64,000 bases of DNA, from contig CM077648.1 in NCBI GenBank assembly GCA_039707465.1, positions 74,456,119 to 74,520,118 of the forward strand, read 5' to 3'. Source of the stretch: Rhabdophis nuchalis. Taxonomy: Eukaryota; Chordata; Lepidosauria; Squamata; Natricidae. The position numbers and the translations under genes were made by a program. The notes below the pieces were generated by a model. It did not search any database and was not told the DNA's origin. It worked only from the letters and a program-made list of their open reading frames with translations. The first letter of the stretch is position 1, and each line of letters opens with the position of its first letter. Positions 11,720-23,787 of this stretch are shown in pieces.

Positions 11720-12491
11720 CTGTGGGCGAAAAAGAAATAACCTCACAATATTGAGTTTTTTTTGAGGAGCTGCATTTTGAAAAGGAGTTAGCGATGCTGC
11801 GTTGACAAAAATTGTGAAGAAACACATTACAGATACTGTAATGTTGTAGTGCTATGGTTGAAAAAGACTTTATGTGTATTGTCTACCAACCGAGCTATGA
11901 CATTACTCATAAGTAAAAAGCATTTCTTTCCTATGTGAGCCTGGTTTCACAGCTTGTAATGTTAGTTTTTCAAACCAATGTGTTATTTTAATTGTTTTTT
12001 ACATTTCTGTTTGTGTCTGCAAGCTACTGAGTTGGTGTTAGAAGAGGTATGCTTTAAGTGCTGAGCACAGTTCCATTCCATCTGCCACTGAGCTATATTA
12101 TTTAGAATTTGACATTTAATGAGAGACTTCAAACTGAGGAAAAAGCTTGTGGGAGTTGTCTTTATTCTGATGAGACTATTGAACAAATTGAGCATTTATT
12201 CTTGAAACCACAGTGGCTTTGTTCCTACAGAAAGCTAAACCAATGGGGAAGGATAATTAGGATGTTGTGGAAACACCAATAAAAGTAAATGACCCCATTC
12301 AACTAATCCTAGGGAGGGGAAGGTAAATTAGCCTTCAAAAGACTTAGTTATGACTACCCTAGTCAGCCATGCTGTGGAGATACATAACCAAGTGATCTAT
12401 TTTAAAACGAAAAAAAAAAAAAAACGAAAAAAAAAAGAAGAGAAAAGGAAAAATGGCCAGTATTCATGATTTAACAATACATCCCCTAAAG

Positions 12492-12975
12492 CAGGGGTCT
12501 CCAACCTTTGCAACTTTAAGTCTGAAGGACTTCAGCTCCCAGAATTCTCCAGCCAGCAAAGCTGTCTGGAGAAGTCTGGAAGCTGAAGTCCTTTAGACTT
12601 AAAGTTGCAAAGGTTGGAGACCCCTGTTCTATTCTACCGAGGTCAGTAAAATGACTGAGGTCAGAATATTGCAAAAGAATCTGAATTTTGATCACATGAC
12701 CATGGGGCTGCTGCAATGGTCATAAGTGTGAAAAACAATCATAAGTCAGTTCCATTGTAACTTCAAATGGCCACTCAATAAACTGTTGCAGGCAAGGACT
12801 ACCTATGTAGAGAGATCTCTGCTTTGGGAACGCTGTAGGGCAGGGGTCTCTAACATTTGCAACTTTAAGTCTGAAGGACTTCAGTTCCCAGAATTCTTTA
12901 GCCAGCAAAGCTGGCTGGAGAAGTCTGGGAGCTGAAGTCCTTCAGACTTAAAGTTGCAAAGGTTGGGGACCCCTG
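12492..12975. mobile_element. Composite of two hAT-type MITEs with shared outer target duplication
   Basis: Two 135-bp MITE copies (12,492-12,626 and 12,841-12,975) enclose 214 bp that is part of the 8,012-type MITE. The outermost 8-mers are identical, CCCTAAAG on both sides. The inner flanks (TTCTATTC and CTGTAGGG) do not match each other or the outer ones. The unit therefore looks as if it inserted as one block. Confidence 0.75.
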
Positions 12976-12983
12976 CCCTAAAG

Positions 12984-14347
12984 TCTGATCAGTTGCGGTA
13001 TTTAAGCTATAGAGAGCCAAGCCAATTATGACAGGGAGCATCCACAGAGGCAATAAACAATCAGTTATAACTATATGATCAAAAAGATGCATTTCCACAT
13101 TCATATAGAAAAGAAAGAATGCACACAGAGAAGAGCTTTGATCTCATGGTGAAATAGCATGTAGGAAAGACTTTGGGATGTTGGCTAAAGGGATGCTGCC
13201 AGGAAAATGGTCAGCAAGAGAAAGCTTAGCCAGTAACTGGATCATGGTGTCTGAAAAAACACCCCTCCCCCATTTTTGGCAATGAAAAACAGACAGAAGA
13301 GAGGATTGTACTTTTAAGCTTGCAAGATTCTGTGAGTCTGGCTTTACAATGAAGTAGAATTAACTCACCTAGTTGTGATTTCAGTCTAGTTGAGGCCACG
13401 AGGCCAACATTGATCATGCAAGTCTCAAAATACAATTGTCCCATTTCCCCCTTAAAAGTGTGAGAAACCAGGGAGCATGTCTTCTGAACCTCTTGCCTCG
13501 CCCACTGTCCACTTGCAAACTATGCTGTCTCTTATCTGACCATTCTCTTGGCAGTGTCTCTTTGCCAAGTCTTTCAAGGTCTTTCCCATATTGTTACACA
13601 TGGTTATAGAACCACTCTTAATGAATACAAAGATACGGCTTGTGTTAGGATATCACGGAAACTTCTAGTACTCCTACTGCAAGAAGTGCTTTTAGGTATA
13701 TTTAGCGTGGCAGCATAATTAGAAACAGTGATAAGGAGATACATCTATATTAGTGACTGGCTCAATTAGATGTATGATGAATTAAGTTTTCATGCGGTCA
13801 GATGTAAAGAAATCAATAAAAGGTATGATCAAAAATATGTCTGTTTCCACTGCAACACTCCACTTTTGCTCAGGAACGGTACATTTCTGTAGACCACAAT
13901 AATCTGCACTTTATAATTACAAAAAATATAATGTCAAAAAGTCAAAATGTGTGTAATGTCTAAAGGATTAAAAGTGAGGGTGTAGCAGGAAAAACAATCA
14001 ACATGAGGTATAAGATAAGGCAGGGTTTCTGACCCTGGTCTTCTTATACACCCTCCTATCTTTTGTTTTCCAGACTACTCCCTTCCTTTTTGTAAAATTG
14101 GAGTTCTTAATTTTCTACCCACAGCAATTGCTTATTTCAGTGTCAACGGCCTTCCTTTAATTGACTTAAAGTAACGGGTCATAAAACATAAAAACATAAA
14201 ATATTTTTATGTACCTCACAATCCCTTCAAATGCAAGTAGTATTTGTATTCCATAATCTCATTTCAGAAAATCTCTCTTTTTAAGTTTTCAACATTTCTG
14301 TTGGCTAGAATACAAAAACACCCAACTCAAAGAAATCATTTTCTCAC
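12984..14347. other. Intronic sequence, nothing recognised
   Basis: No exon or repeat identified up to the FN3-5 exon. Confidence 0.5.
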
Positions 14348-14617
14348 CTGTTCTGCCTTTGCAGTGGGCTTTATTATGTAAGCCTCCACTTTCTACAGTA
14401 ACAACCACCTCATATTGTCTTCCAGGAACAAGTGCTAAATCCTTGATGATGTATTCTCTTTTATCTTTCTCCAGAGTAATATTCAGCAGTAATGTAGAGC
14501 GGTCAAACAGTAAAATACGGTATTTGTCCCAGTCTCCCGTGGGGGGCAGCCAACTTACTTTCAAACATCTCAACCAACCCATGTTGTCTACTTTCAATTC
14601 TGAAACTTTTTGGGGAA
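14348..14617 (-). CDS. PTPRB: PTPRB exon, fibronectin III repeat 5
   Basis: This 270-bp phase 1-1 exon encodes an extracellular FN3 repeat. Landmarks are VPQKVSELKVDNMG, LKVSWLPPTGDWDKYRILLF, LLLNITLEKDKREYII and LVPGRQYEVVVTVESGGLHN. The DW-YRILLF and LVPGRQYEV-V-VESG blocks match human repeat 5 closely. The acceptor is GTTTTAG|TT and the donor ACAG|GTGAGA. The 'AL' before VPGRQY makes it slightly longer than its neighbours, as in human. Confidence 0.95.
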
Positions 14618-15344
14618 CTAAAACACAGAATGCAAAATGAAAGCAGATAAAAGGGAACTGGTTTATCATAGAACAAACAATTCTTCCTTAAATTGTTATT
14701 CTATTATAATTCATTAATTCAGTAGCTTCCTACTGTTAAACATCTAATTGCTTTTGAAAATTTTTACAAAGTCCCAACTTGTGACTTAAAATCCTGTGCC
14801 TATATAATGCAAGATCTGCAACACATCGGCAGGATTGAACTACCACCTGAGAAGGAGTTAGTAACCCTTTTTTCTATCTACAATACAGATTTCTTCCTGC
14901 CATATATTCTGGTTCTCCCTTTGGGACTGGGAACGTAGCTAGGGAAGAGTAGCTGGGCATAGGATTTATAGTGAAAATTTTAAGCATTGTTTAATTTCAG
15001 CAATTTTCGCCTTTAACTGTGCTCTATTCCACTTATAATATCATTATATTTTTATGGTGAAGGGTGAACTAATTATTATAGAGATAAGACTGTAAGCAGA
15101 TATACAATAGCTTTTAATAACAAATGAGGATATTCTATCTCAGGAATATTGCAATCTTTTACATGCATTTTGTTAAAGATTTACGAATTAATATTTCCTT
15201 TTGAAATAAGTAGGACTAATGTAACTATAATCTAAATCCAACCCATAGTATTTTCTGCCCAGAGAACAACTGGCAACAATAAATAAATAAATAAATCAAA
15301 ATACTGATTGGATTAGAAGGTGCTTAGAAAAATTAGAAACATAC
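14618..15344. other. Intron between FN3-4 and FN3-5
   Basis: AT-rich, with a short AAAT run near 15,280. Nothing else seen. Confidence 0.6.
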
Positions 15345-15608
15345 GTGTCCTTCCACGAGCTGTCACGTTAGTGAATAATTCACCACTGATTGCATTGACA
15401 TTCACTTCATACAGACTTCCAGAAATTAGCTTGTCAAAATAAGTCTCTGTGACTTGTGCTTGTAAAATTTTACTTTCCTTAAAAGACCCATGTTGAAATA
15501 TGGTGACATTGTAGAAATCAAGGTTTCCTGAAGGCCTCTTCCATGACACTTTCAGTGTATTGAGACTATCATCATTAGCTACCATCAGATCTAAGACTTT
15601 GGCTGGAG
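15345..15608 (-). CDS. PTPRB: PTPRB exon, fibronectin III repeat 4
   Basis: This 264-bp phase 1-1 exon encodes the repeat APAKVLDLMVANDDSLNTL, SWKRPSGNLDFYNVTIF, ESKILQAQVTETYFDKL and SGSLYEVNVNAISGELF. It corresponds to human repeat 4 (DSLTSLKVKW, GNVDSYNITL, ESRVLAPWITETHF). The acceptor is TTTAATAG|CT. The donor is ACAC|GTATGT, with C instead of the usual G as the last exon base, so the junction codon to the next repeat becomes CTT (Leu). The conserved GT and flanking phase argue that it is functional. Confidence 0.94.
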
Positions 15609-16662
15609 CTATTAAAAAAAAGAGTTTAAAAAAATTAGTTACCAAGCAGAGTACACCAAGTACTTGCACCAGAGTTGTAGGCATGCATAAAACTCACTTT
15701 TCAAAATATTATTTGGTGGTTCAGTGATTTCCTGTGTAACTTCAGTTCCTGCTTTCAAATGGAAGGATTTCCTTCTGGACCCCACTGAACCATCTCACAA
15801 TAGCATGGGTGGAGATCTAGCATGATCACAGTGAGGATGGGCTATTATGGATTTCTTTGAATTGAATCTTTTTACAAATCAGTAAGCTTTTCACATTCTT
15901 ACAGTTTTATATTAAACATATTTTGAACTGGAAATAATTTTATTATCAATTCTGACAGAGTAATAAAGAGTATATAGTCTATAGGCTCCATTGGGTTGAC
16001 AACAATATAGTGCTTGGGATTAGATGTAGAGATATATTTTGAATCATTATATTGTGAGTCATGTAATAATTCATAAAATATCTCACGTAGTCCAATCACA
16101 GTTATCACTTTTGAACATTGTAAACCTTGGACCTTATATTGCATATAGAATTGAATTTTGAATAAAATACAAGTGTTAAATATTTAAGTGCTCTCAAAAT
16201 TATCTGGCATTTTTATGAGTAGTTATAAGTTTTTAAACCAGAAATGGTAACATTGATGAAAATGACAAGATACACTTGGATATCTACTTTTATATTTAAA
16301 AATGGCAAGTGCTGGCTATATTATATTTATTTACCCTCATCTGGTCACTGTCTGATGAAACTGAAACTCTGACAAATGCTTGTTGAGAACTAAGATCTCT
16401 TTAACAGGGATGAATGGGACAATCCTTATCCTTAGCATAAAATATTCTAAATTAAAATAAAGTCGTCTTATTTTGAAACTGTTCAAGATGTAAACCACTT
16501 TTTTCTATTAGTCTTGGCATTTCTTATGATACGCCACATTCTATTGCAGTTAATTTTAAGGACATTTATATGAATAAACCTGTGTTTTACTTTTGAAAAA
16601 AGGGGCTTTATTTTACCCTTTAATTATGTATCTTATTCAGGAAAAGTTTTATAAAATCTTAC
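15609..16662. other. Intron between FN3-3 and FN3-4
   Basis: AT-rich, nothing recognised. Confidence 0.6.
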
Positions 16663-16920
16663 CAGTTCTTACTAGTCTTACATTATAGTTCTCCATCCCC
16701 TGAGCCTTGGAAATAATTGTCACATTATATAGACCTCCCGGTATTAATCCTGAAAAATTGTATGACAAAATATCCTTCTCTAGATTCATCTGTTGAATTA
16801 GAATATCTTTCTCCATCAAAACCAGCCTGTATTGATCCACATGACCAGCTCCTGGCAGCCACGAAATATGAAATGACTGCATCTCACTCAAGATCTTGAT
16901 ATTTTTGACTGGTGAAGGAA
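16663..16920 (-). CDS. PTPRB: PTPRB exon, fibronectin III repeat 3
   Basis: This 258-bp phase 1-1 exon encodes VPSPVKNIKILSEMQSFHIS, WLPGAGHVDQYRLVLMEKD and LIPGGLYNVTIISKAQGMEN, ending VRLVRT. Human repeat 3 has VPSPVKDIGI, GSGNVERYRLMLMDKG and AAGLQNYRWKLVRT, so the match is clear. The acceptor is TTCATAG|TT and the donor AACTG|GTAAGA. Confidence 0.95.
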
Positions 16921-17777
16921 CTATGAAAGGAAGGAAAAGGAGCAGCTTATATAAAGAATACTGGCGGTATCTGCCTTAAGTATACCCCTTAACGTTTTAT
17001 TTAATAAAGTTAACTAGATTTCAGTGAAACATTTATTTATGTTCATCCAAAATTTTTAGATTAAAATGTATGCATCAAGAAATATAACAACTTCATTAAT
17101 GAAACATTACTTTTGCTCCAATCAAATTATATTTAGAGTATTAACTATGATTTTCTAAACTTTTTGGACTTTTTGCATCACTTGATTTTACTTGGGAAAG
17201 GAACATCAGACATTGTCTGAATTATGCTGTCCAATATCAATTCAGTTTTTTTCCTTTTTATATTGTTATTGCATCTGCCATTGATATGTGTTCAGGCAGG
17301 TTTGTGACAGTAGAGAAATCCCTGTCATAGACTTTCTCTAATTTAGCATTCCAAAACCAAACTTGTTAGGCCGTTCATTTAGGCCTAATAGAATTTCCAG
17401 CTATCTTGGTCAACATTTAACTATGAATCCTGGTAATTGGAGGTAATTCTGGTAATTCAATGGATATGACAAATTTCATTTCCTCCCTTCCCCCAATGCT
17501 ACAGTGTGGGTCACAATTTATGTATAATTATGGAAAATAGCATTTGAACCTATAGTATATTTATTGCTATAAGTAGTGTGAGCAAACTAACTATTATTTT
17601 TTAAATAACTAAATGCCAATTTTTTGCTAAATGGTGGATTTCTGCTGATTTCCATTGTCTGCACTGTCCTCAGCAACTATGAGTGGTATGAACATATAAA
17701 TTATACATTAATTTCAATTATAATACATTAATATATAATTTAAATTAAATCATATGCTTGTGCCCTGATGTATGAAG

Positions 17778-18012
17778 CAAGTTTAGTTTAGTTTTATTCA
17801 ATTTGTATAACCGCACCTCTCTCCCCAGGGGGACTCAGGGCGGTGCACAGGAATTAAAACCAGAATACAAAAATACAAATCATACCAAGACTATAATAAA
17901 TAAGACTACCTATTAAAAACATATTAAATTCATAATACCCTGTGCTAAAAAATAACCTAAAACCTACTAACCCATTAAAATCCAATTTCAAACAATTTAA
18001 AACTCAGACAGT
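17778..18012 (-). mobile_element. CR1/L3-type LINE 3' end, minus orientation
   Basis: Contains the reverse of the family hairpin (CGCACCTCTCTCCCCAGGGG ... GGGCGGTGCACAGG). It is heavily 5'-truncated. Confidence 0.8.
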
Positions 18013-18232
18013 ACATAAGTCACCTTATTTACAAAATAATGTCGGCATGTATGCCTTGTTATTTGCCATCCCATGGACCCCACAAATGTCTATGGCTATT
18101 CACAAACCATTCCAACATTCTTTCATGTCTAAGGAATTCTCACTTGTCCTCTTTTCTTTGTGGGAATAGAAATTATGAGCATAAGTGAAATAATATTGGT
18201 GAATATAATATTGTTATCACCAGCATCCTTAC

Positions 18233-18508
18233 CAGTAGACCCAGTGATGTCAACTGAGGAGCTCTTTTTATTTCCAGCAATTGCTCTGATGATGATGGTG
18301 TATTTATTGCCAGGGATGAGATTGCCAAATATCTGGTCACTTCTAGAAATTCCTCCAGGAACTAGAATCTCTTCCACTTTTTTCATGCCATTCAGTAATT
18401 GTAGCTCATACCAATCTACTTTCCCTAAGGATGGGCTCCACCAAACCTGTAAAGTGCTGGTTGTAACCTTGTCCTTCTTAATTTCAAATCTTGCAGGGGG
18501 CAACACAT
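18233..18508 (-). CDS. PTPRB: PTPRB exon, fibronectin III repeat 2
   Basis: This 276-bp phase 1-1 exon encodes DVLPPARFEIKKDKVTTST, LQVWWSPSLGKVDWYELQLL and LIPGNKYTIIIRAIAGNKKS, ending GST. Human repeat 2 has DPLPPARFGVSKEKTTST, LHVWWTPSSGKVTSYEVQLF and SKYNIAITAVSGGK. The acceptor is CTCATAG|AT and the donor ACTG|GTAAGG. The leading Asp codon is completed by the last base of the preceding exon. Confidence 0.95.
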
Positions 18509-18575
18509 CTATGAGTTTCCAACAAACAAAAATAAGGCAAACAAGGTGGAAACCAAATTAGCAAAGCTTATAATT

Positions 18576-18870
18576 AGCAAATTATTATTATTATTTATTA
18601 TTTTTTATTTATTCAATTTATATACCGCCCTATTTTCCCTGGGGGGACTCAGGGCAGTGCACAGAAAGATAAAAACCCAACAACACATACAAAATATAAA
18701 AGACAATTAAATTATTAAATCTGTGCTAAAATTTAGATAATATAAAAGTTAAAACCAGTAAATATCAAAATTTTATACCCTTAGTCTATATCAGGCCGGC
18801 TAGATGAAAGAAATGTGCTTTTAACATCCGACGGAAGAGATGTAGGTCCGTGATGGTACGGATATGCAAA
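18576..18870 (-). mobile_element. CR1/L3-type LINE 3' end, minus orientation
   Basis: Starts with an ATT-type tail, then ATACCGCCCTATTTTCCCTG and GGCAGTGCACAG. It runs into the reverse of the C-terminal RT codons (AGGCCGGCTAGATGAA, CCGACGGAAGAG). 5'-truncated. Confidence 0.85.
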
Positions 18871-20355
18871 GCAAAGCAGATCAACTGTCTGAATACTTTT
18901 AATACGTAAGATAAACGTATGAATAGCTATTATTCAAGATCTAAACTGATGTCAACCACGTATTAAATAAAGAAGGTAGACCAGCAGGGATGAGACATTT
19001 GGGAACTAGAAGAAGGAAGATGTGAGAAAGGCTAAATTGTCCAGCCCAAGAAAATTTAAAGGCTGAAAAACTCTTATCTATAATACACATTTCTTTTTGT
19101 TTGTACATATATAGATCTAATACTCACAATTAAATTAATACTTTAATTAAAAACTGAATTAAATGAAGATAATTTTGTTCCTGCCTTCCTTCTTCAATTG
19201 ATAGGAATTAAGGATGGCACAAACAATACAATAATTATTCAACATCAGGGATCATCTGTATAATATACAAGGATGGGATTACTCCTGGGCATGTTCCTCA
19301 GCTAGGTTGCACAGTAAAAGGAAGAACCACAGTCTGGGAAAAGGAGGAAAAAGACATTGTTTTGGGGGTGACTACAATAAAAAGGCGACAAGACAATCTT
19401 AGCCTAATTAACATTCTGTGCTGTTACAGAAAACTGTCAGGTGCTGCTTTGATTAGTAACTAAACTCAAATCATATCATAGTAACTAAACTCAAATCATA
19501 TCATAGTAACTAAACTCAAACTCATATCAAACTTACGGTATTTAAATGCTTTCAGAAATATCTTAGTTGAAAAAGTATGACCTAGAGGTAGCTATAATAT
19601 GTGTTTTCTTTCCAATCCACCTCCTTCCTCACTAAACAAAGTAAGAATATACAATGGCAAAATGCAGAGGGAGTGTTTCCAATCTGTAATCCTACCAGCT
19701 ATCTCTTACACTGCTTTTATGTAGGAGGGCTTTTTAAAAAAATCAGCTCAGGGAATATCACAGTCCAGATTAAAACTCTTCAGGAGAAGTGCATGTGCTC
19801 TTCACTGGATGAGGCTAGCAAAATTCATCAAAGAAGCAAGTTCGCTTTCTAGCCTGCCAATCTGATCTCATCCTTGTACTGTATTCTCCCCATTACGTAT
19901 TCTTTCTGGATATAACCTTTTCTCCTAGATTTATACTTACTAAAACAATGCATTGTTCCATAACTTGGTAGCTAAACCTTGTGGTGGAGCTGCTGCAATG
20001 CAAGACAGTAAGCCACAGGCTGTCCTTGATAGTATCTGTTTCTACAGTCAGCACAGGAGACCCAAAATTAGGGACACCCTCAGTCTTGTGACTCATTGTG
20101 TGACTTTGGGTCTGTCATTGTCTCTCCACTTAATCTATCACACAAGGCTGGGGAGGGAAGTTTTATATATACCCCCCTTAGCTCCTAAGTGAAAAGGCTG
20201 CAAATCAAATAAATAATTCCGAGATTAATTGGGCTGGCAAAGAAAATATATACCGTAGGCAAACACACAACCCTCCCACACCAGTTACTATGTTGTCATC
20301 ATCATTATCATCATTATCATCTTTTTATGTACTGTATCTTATAAGTTGTCTATAG
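18871..20355. other. Intronic sequence with one small tandem repeat
   Basis: A 25-bp unit (AGTAACTAAACTCAAATCAT-ATCAT) is repeated three times at 19,455-19,529. No other feature recognised. Confidence 0.6.
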
Positions 20356-20563
20356 CAGGGGTCTCCAACCTTTGCAACTTTAAGTCTGAAGGACTTCAGC
20401 TTCCAGACTTCTCCAGCCAGCACTAAGGCAGGGGTCTCCAACCTTTGCAACTTTAAGTCTGAAGGACTTCAGCTCCCAGACTTCTTCAGCCAGCTTTGCT
20501 GGCTGGAGAACTCTGGGAGCTGAAGTCCTTCAGACTTAAAGTTGCAAAGGTTGGGGACCCCTG
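20356..20563. mobile_element. hAT-type palindromic MITE with internal duplication
   Basis: A left end at 20,356 is followed by a second left end at 20,429 and a single right end. The whole is bounded by perfect 8-bp duplications GTCTATAG. Confidence 0.9.
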
Positions 20564-22739
20564 GTCTATAGCCATTAAGGCAATCAAGAGCATACAAACC
20601 GTATGTAGGAATGCGTCAGTGTGTATGAGTGCATAGACAGATAGGGAGATAGATACATTTCTTCTTCCTCGTCTAGATTTTTTCACTAGTTACTAGCCTA
20701 ACTAGCAGACTAACCACTTTAAGGAAGTGAGGAAATAAAATATTTTGAATTTTGGAACTTATAGATGAAGAAAAATACTATAATAATCTCTTAATATAAA
20801 CAGATCTGCAAGTGACAAATTAGAGGTGGGATACAATTCCTAAAGCAAATTAAAAGATTGCGTGCGTAAAGGCGAAGTTCAGAAATTCAGTCTTTATCTA
20901 ATCTATCTAGCTCAGAACACAAAACACTCAGTCCTTTGACATCCGCTAGAACAAAGGAACAATGAGTTTGGGAAGTGGCTGGCCTGAAACTCTGGTCTGG
21001 AAGCAAACACTTAAAAACCATTTGCATTGTTGCAAACTTCTTGACTGGCAAGTGCCCAAAAGCGATATATCATGGATATCAAATATTTCTATAAAGATAT
21101 TTTACAATTTGTTGCACATATTCTAGCAAGAATAAGAAGATGTATACAAGAAATGAGCTTGGTTAATTTTTATTTTTCACTTTTGTGTGATATTTTAAAG
21201 AAATTCACTATGCTTTCATGACATTATGCTTAAGTTCAATTTTTATCTTGCATTTGGTATTAGTTCATTTAAACTTTAATAATACAGAATTTATTTAGTA
21301 TAGAATCTTTCCATATAATTGACTTGAAAGAAAAGTATGTTGACTAAATGTGATTGTACAGTATATAGACAGTCAGATTATATAGAGCTTAAATGAAATC
21401 TTCATTTTCATACAATTTTTAATTTTTTTGTCATGGGGCACAATTATAAATACAAGTGTATTAAAATAATTTCTAATATTGGTACTAGATTGAAAAAGGC
21501 AAATTGAAATATTAATTTAGGTATAAATCATGTTGTATTGGCAGGAAAGTCAGGAAATTAAAACTGCAACACATACACAAACATACACAGTTCAGATAGT
21601 GAAAGTTTCTATATGTTCTATTTTTTCTGTTGATGATGTCCATCTTTCTCTCTATCCCTAGTTGCCCTTCTCCCCCCCCCCCCCCCCGCGCTCTCCCCCC
21701 TCCCTCTCCCCCTCTCTCTTCATCAGAAAAGGAACAAAGAATTTCTGATATTAGATAAAGGATAGATTTTCTCTCTGGATAGAGACAGATCTATTGATCC
21801 TATAGTTAAATTAAAATCAGAACAAATGTACCACTTGTTACTTATATTTGCAGACATATAAGCAATATTTATATCTACAGATACACACAATGTTAATGCT
21901 TACATTGTGAGCTTAATATGTAGATATATTGGATTGTATAATATATAGATATACTGGAATATATTAAATTCTCTTATAAAAATACTGTACAATGGTTTTG
22001 TGCCCATTTTAAAATTAATAGAAATGATCATTGCAGACTTAAAAAATATAGATTTAGGATCACTTATCCCTTTTTGCTACTCTACATGGCTACATGAGCA
22101 TTATAACTGATTTGGATTAAGTATCTTAGGCAAGGAGGCAATATCTTTTCAGAATTATTTTAATATGGCTATTAGAGTGAAATCAGATATACTTATGAAC
22201 AAACATTATCAACATTTCCTGTGCAAATCCATAACCTGAGAGCCATTCTCCAACCTGATAATCCCCATCCAGGATGACTATCCTTGCTGGAGATGCTGGC
22301 AATTCTAGCTAAACAGATCTAGGGGGCAATAATTTGAAGAACATTGATAAATACTGGGCAAGAGTAATATAATTGGAAAGGTTCTCAGAGTCGACCCTAA
22401 TGAAAGGAAATATGCTTAAAGTTATAAGTTAACAGCTATAGCAATTAGCAACTTCTAATTTGTAAATAAGAATAGAGATAAAGACTACACATTTGAAGTG
22501 TCATCTAGTTATACAAGATATTTGTGTTTAGAGATTTCAAGTCATATTGTTTCATTTCATTTACCTCTTGAAACCAGTGAGCAAACTAAGAATGAAGAGA
22601 TGCTGTTTAAGGAACCTTTCACATTGATTTCAAGTTACATAATAATCTCTACAAATTCAGGATTAGCACCAGGATGAAAATAGAACAGGAGAGATCCTGC
22701 CTCATCTACGTATCCCCCAAATGATCAGCCAAGCTGTAC
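20564..22739. other. Intron between FN3-1 and FN3-2, distal part
   Basis: AT-rich, with a C-run at 21,673-21,687 and a possible decayed hAT remnant near 22,260-22,345. No exon seen. Confidence 0.55.
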
Positions 22740-23016
22740 CTGTTTGCAGGGTGATATTGCTAGTTTCTCCATCAGAGAGAGAAACAATCCTGAGCGAGTA
22801 CAAAGTCCCAGCTTCCAAGCCACTGAAGTTGCATTCATAGGAACCGTTGTCCTTCTGGATGGCCAGGCAATCCCTGGATAAAACCTTGCTGGAGCTGCAG
22901 ATTACGCTGAAATTACAGGGGTTGCCCGAACTGTTCCATCTGAGATAAACCGACTGGCTGGAGACCTTCCATTCTGTCTGGTTGATGGTGCATTTGACAG
23001 GAGCAGCTAGACCACT
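22740..23016 (-). CDS. PTPRB: PTPRB exon, fibronectin III repeat 1 (first exon shared by both isoforms)
   Basis: This 277-bp exon runs from acceptor TTCTCTAG|AGTGGT (phase 0) to donor ACAG|GTACAG (phase 1). It encodes SGLAAPVKCTINQTEWKVSS, SVYLRWNSSGNPCNFSVI, SYECNFSGLEAGTLYSLRI and the end ETSNITLQT. It aligns with the N-terminal TGLAEPERCNFTL, GSPCNFSLIYSS and LQAGTIYNFRI of human VE-PTP. Four cysteines (KC, PC, DC, EC) are conserved in position, and at least six N-glycosylation sequons are present. The phase 0 start is shared with the two possible upstream exons (63-bp signal exon and linker exon), so this is the merge point of the two transcripts. Confidence 0.93.
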
Positions 23017-23724
23017 CTAGAGAAGGATCAAAAAGAACACAGGCCATTTAGGAATAAATGCTTTCTTTGTTATTTATTTACCCTGACGTAGGAGAACTGG
23101 GCAAATTCTAAGGTTGTTGCCTTTTCAACACAATCATTCATGAAATATTTTTGAGGGAAGCTGTACTTTAATTCCTCCAGAAAACCCCCACAAAAACTAA
23201 AATTCAAGCCATGGAATAGAACTGTCACTTCTTGGTGTGTGAGCGCACACATGCATATGCAGGCAAGTGTGAGTAACTTGTAACACAGAAGCTGTAAAAT
23301 ACCAACCCGACCTAAGAGTTGCATCTTCCCACTTGCCCCGGGTTGAAGAAATATCTCATATCTCACTTTAGGGTGCCCGATGCTGCGGACCAAGGGAAGG
23401 TGGGCATGGAGGATGGGTGGGAGGTGGAATAGAAGACTTCCAAGGGCCCTTCCAACTCTTGTTATTCTGTGGGAGCCCTGGTCTTCGCGAAATCATGACT
23501 TCAGTCGTTTACTCAGTCACTAGATTTGGGAAGGTCGTCTTGGGTGCTAAGAGTTTCCATGAGTTCGCCTGTTGAGTATGCTGATGCGCGGAGGGCAAAG
23601 TCGTGGGAAGAGTTAGCGAGAACTGATGGGACAAGGAAGAGCCGGAGTGGGAGGAGGCAAGGGGAGATGCGCGCCCTACCTGGCGATCCCCCGCCCGGCC
23701 CCTTCGCGAGTACCTGTCACCCAC
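23017..23724. other. First intron of the short PTPRB isoform
   Basis: About 0.7 kb between the short-form signal exon and FN3-1. GC content rises toward the first exon. No further coding sequence identified. Confidence 0.6.
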
Positions 23725-23787
23725 CTTGAGAAGGGCCAGCGCAAGAATCCACCAAGAGCCTCCCGCGCCGCATCTCAGCTTTGCCAT
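23725..23787 (-). CDS. PTPRB: PTPRB alternative first coding exon, short isoform signal peptide
   Basis: This 63-bp open reading frame (21 codons) starts MAKLRCGAGG, continues SWWILALALLK and stops at donor CTCAAG|GTGGGT in phase 0. Spliced to the FN3-1 exon it gives ALALLK-SGLAAPVKC, which matches the human short-form start (ITLSLLQ-TGLAEPERC). It is a classical secretory signal peptide with a hydrophobic W-W-I-L-A-L-A-L-L core. The ATG has G at +4 but C at -3. The exon sits at the gene-proximal side of a GC-rich block with a CGG run, consistent with a first exon beside a CpG-type promoter. Confidence 0.9.
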
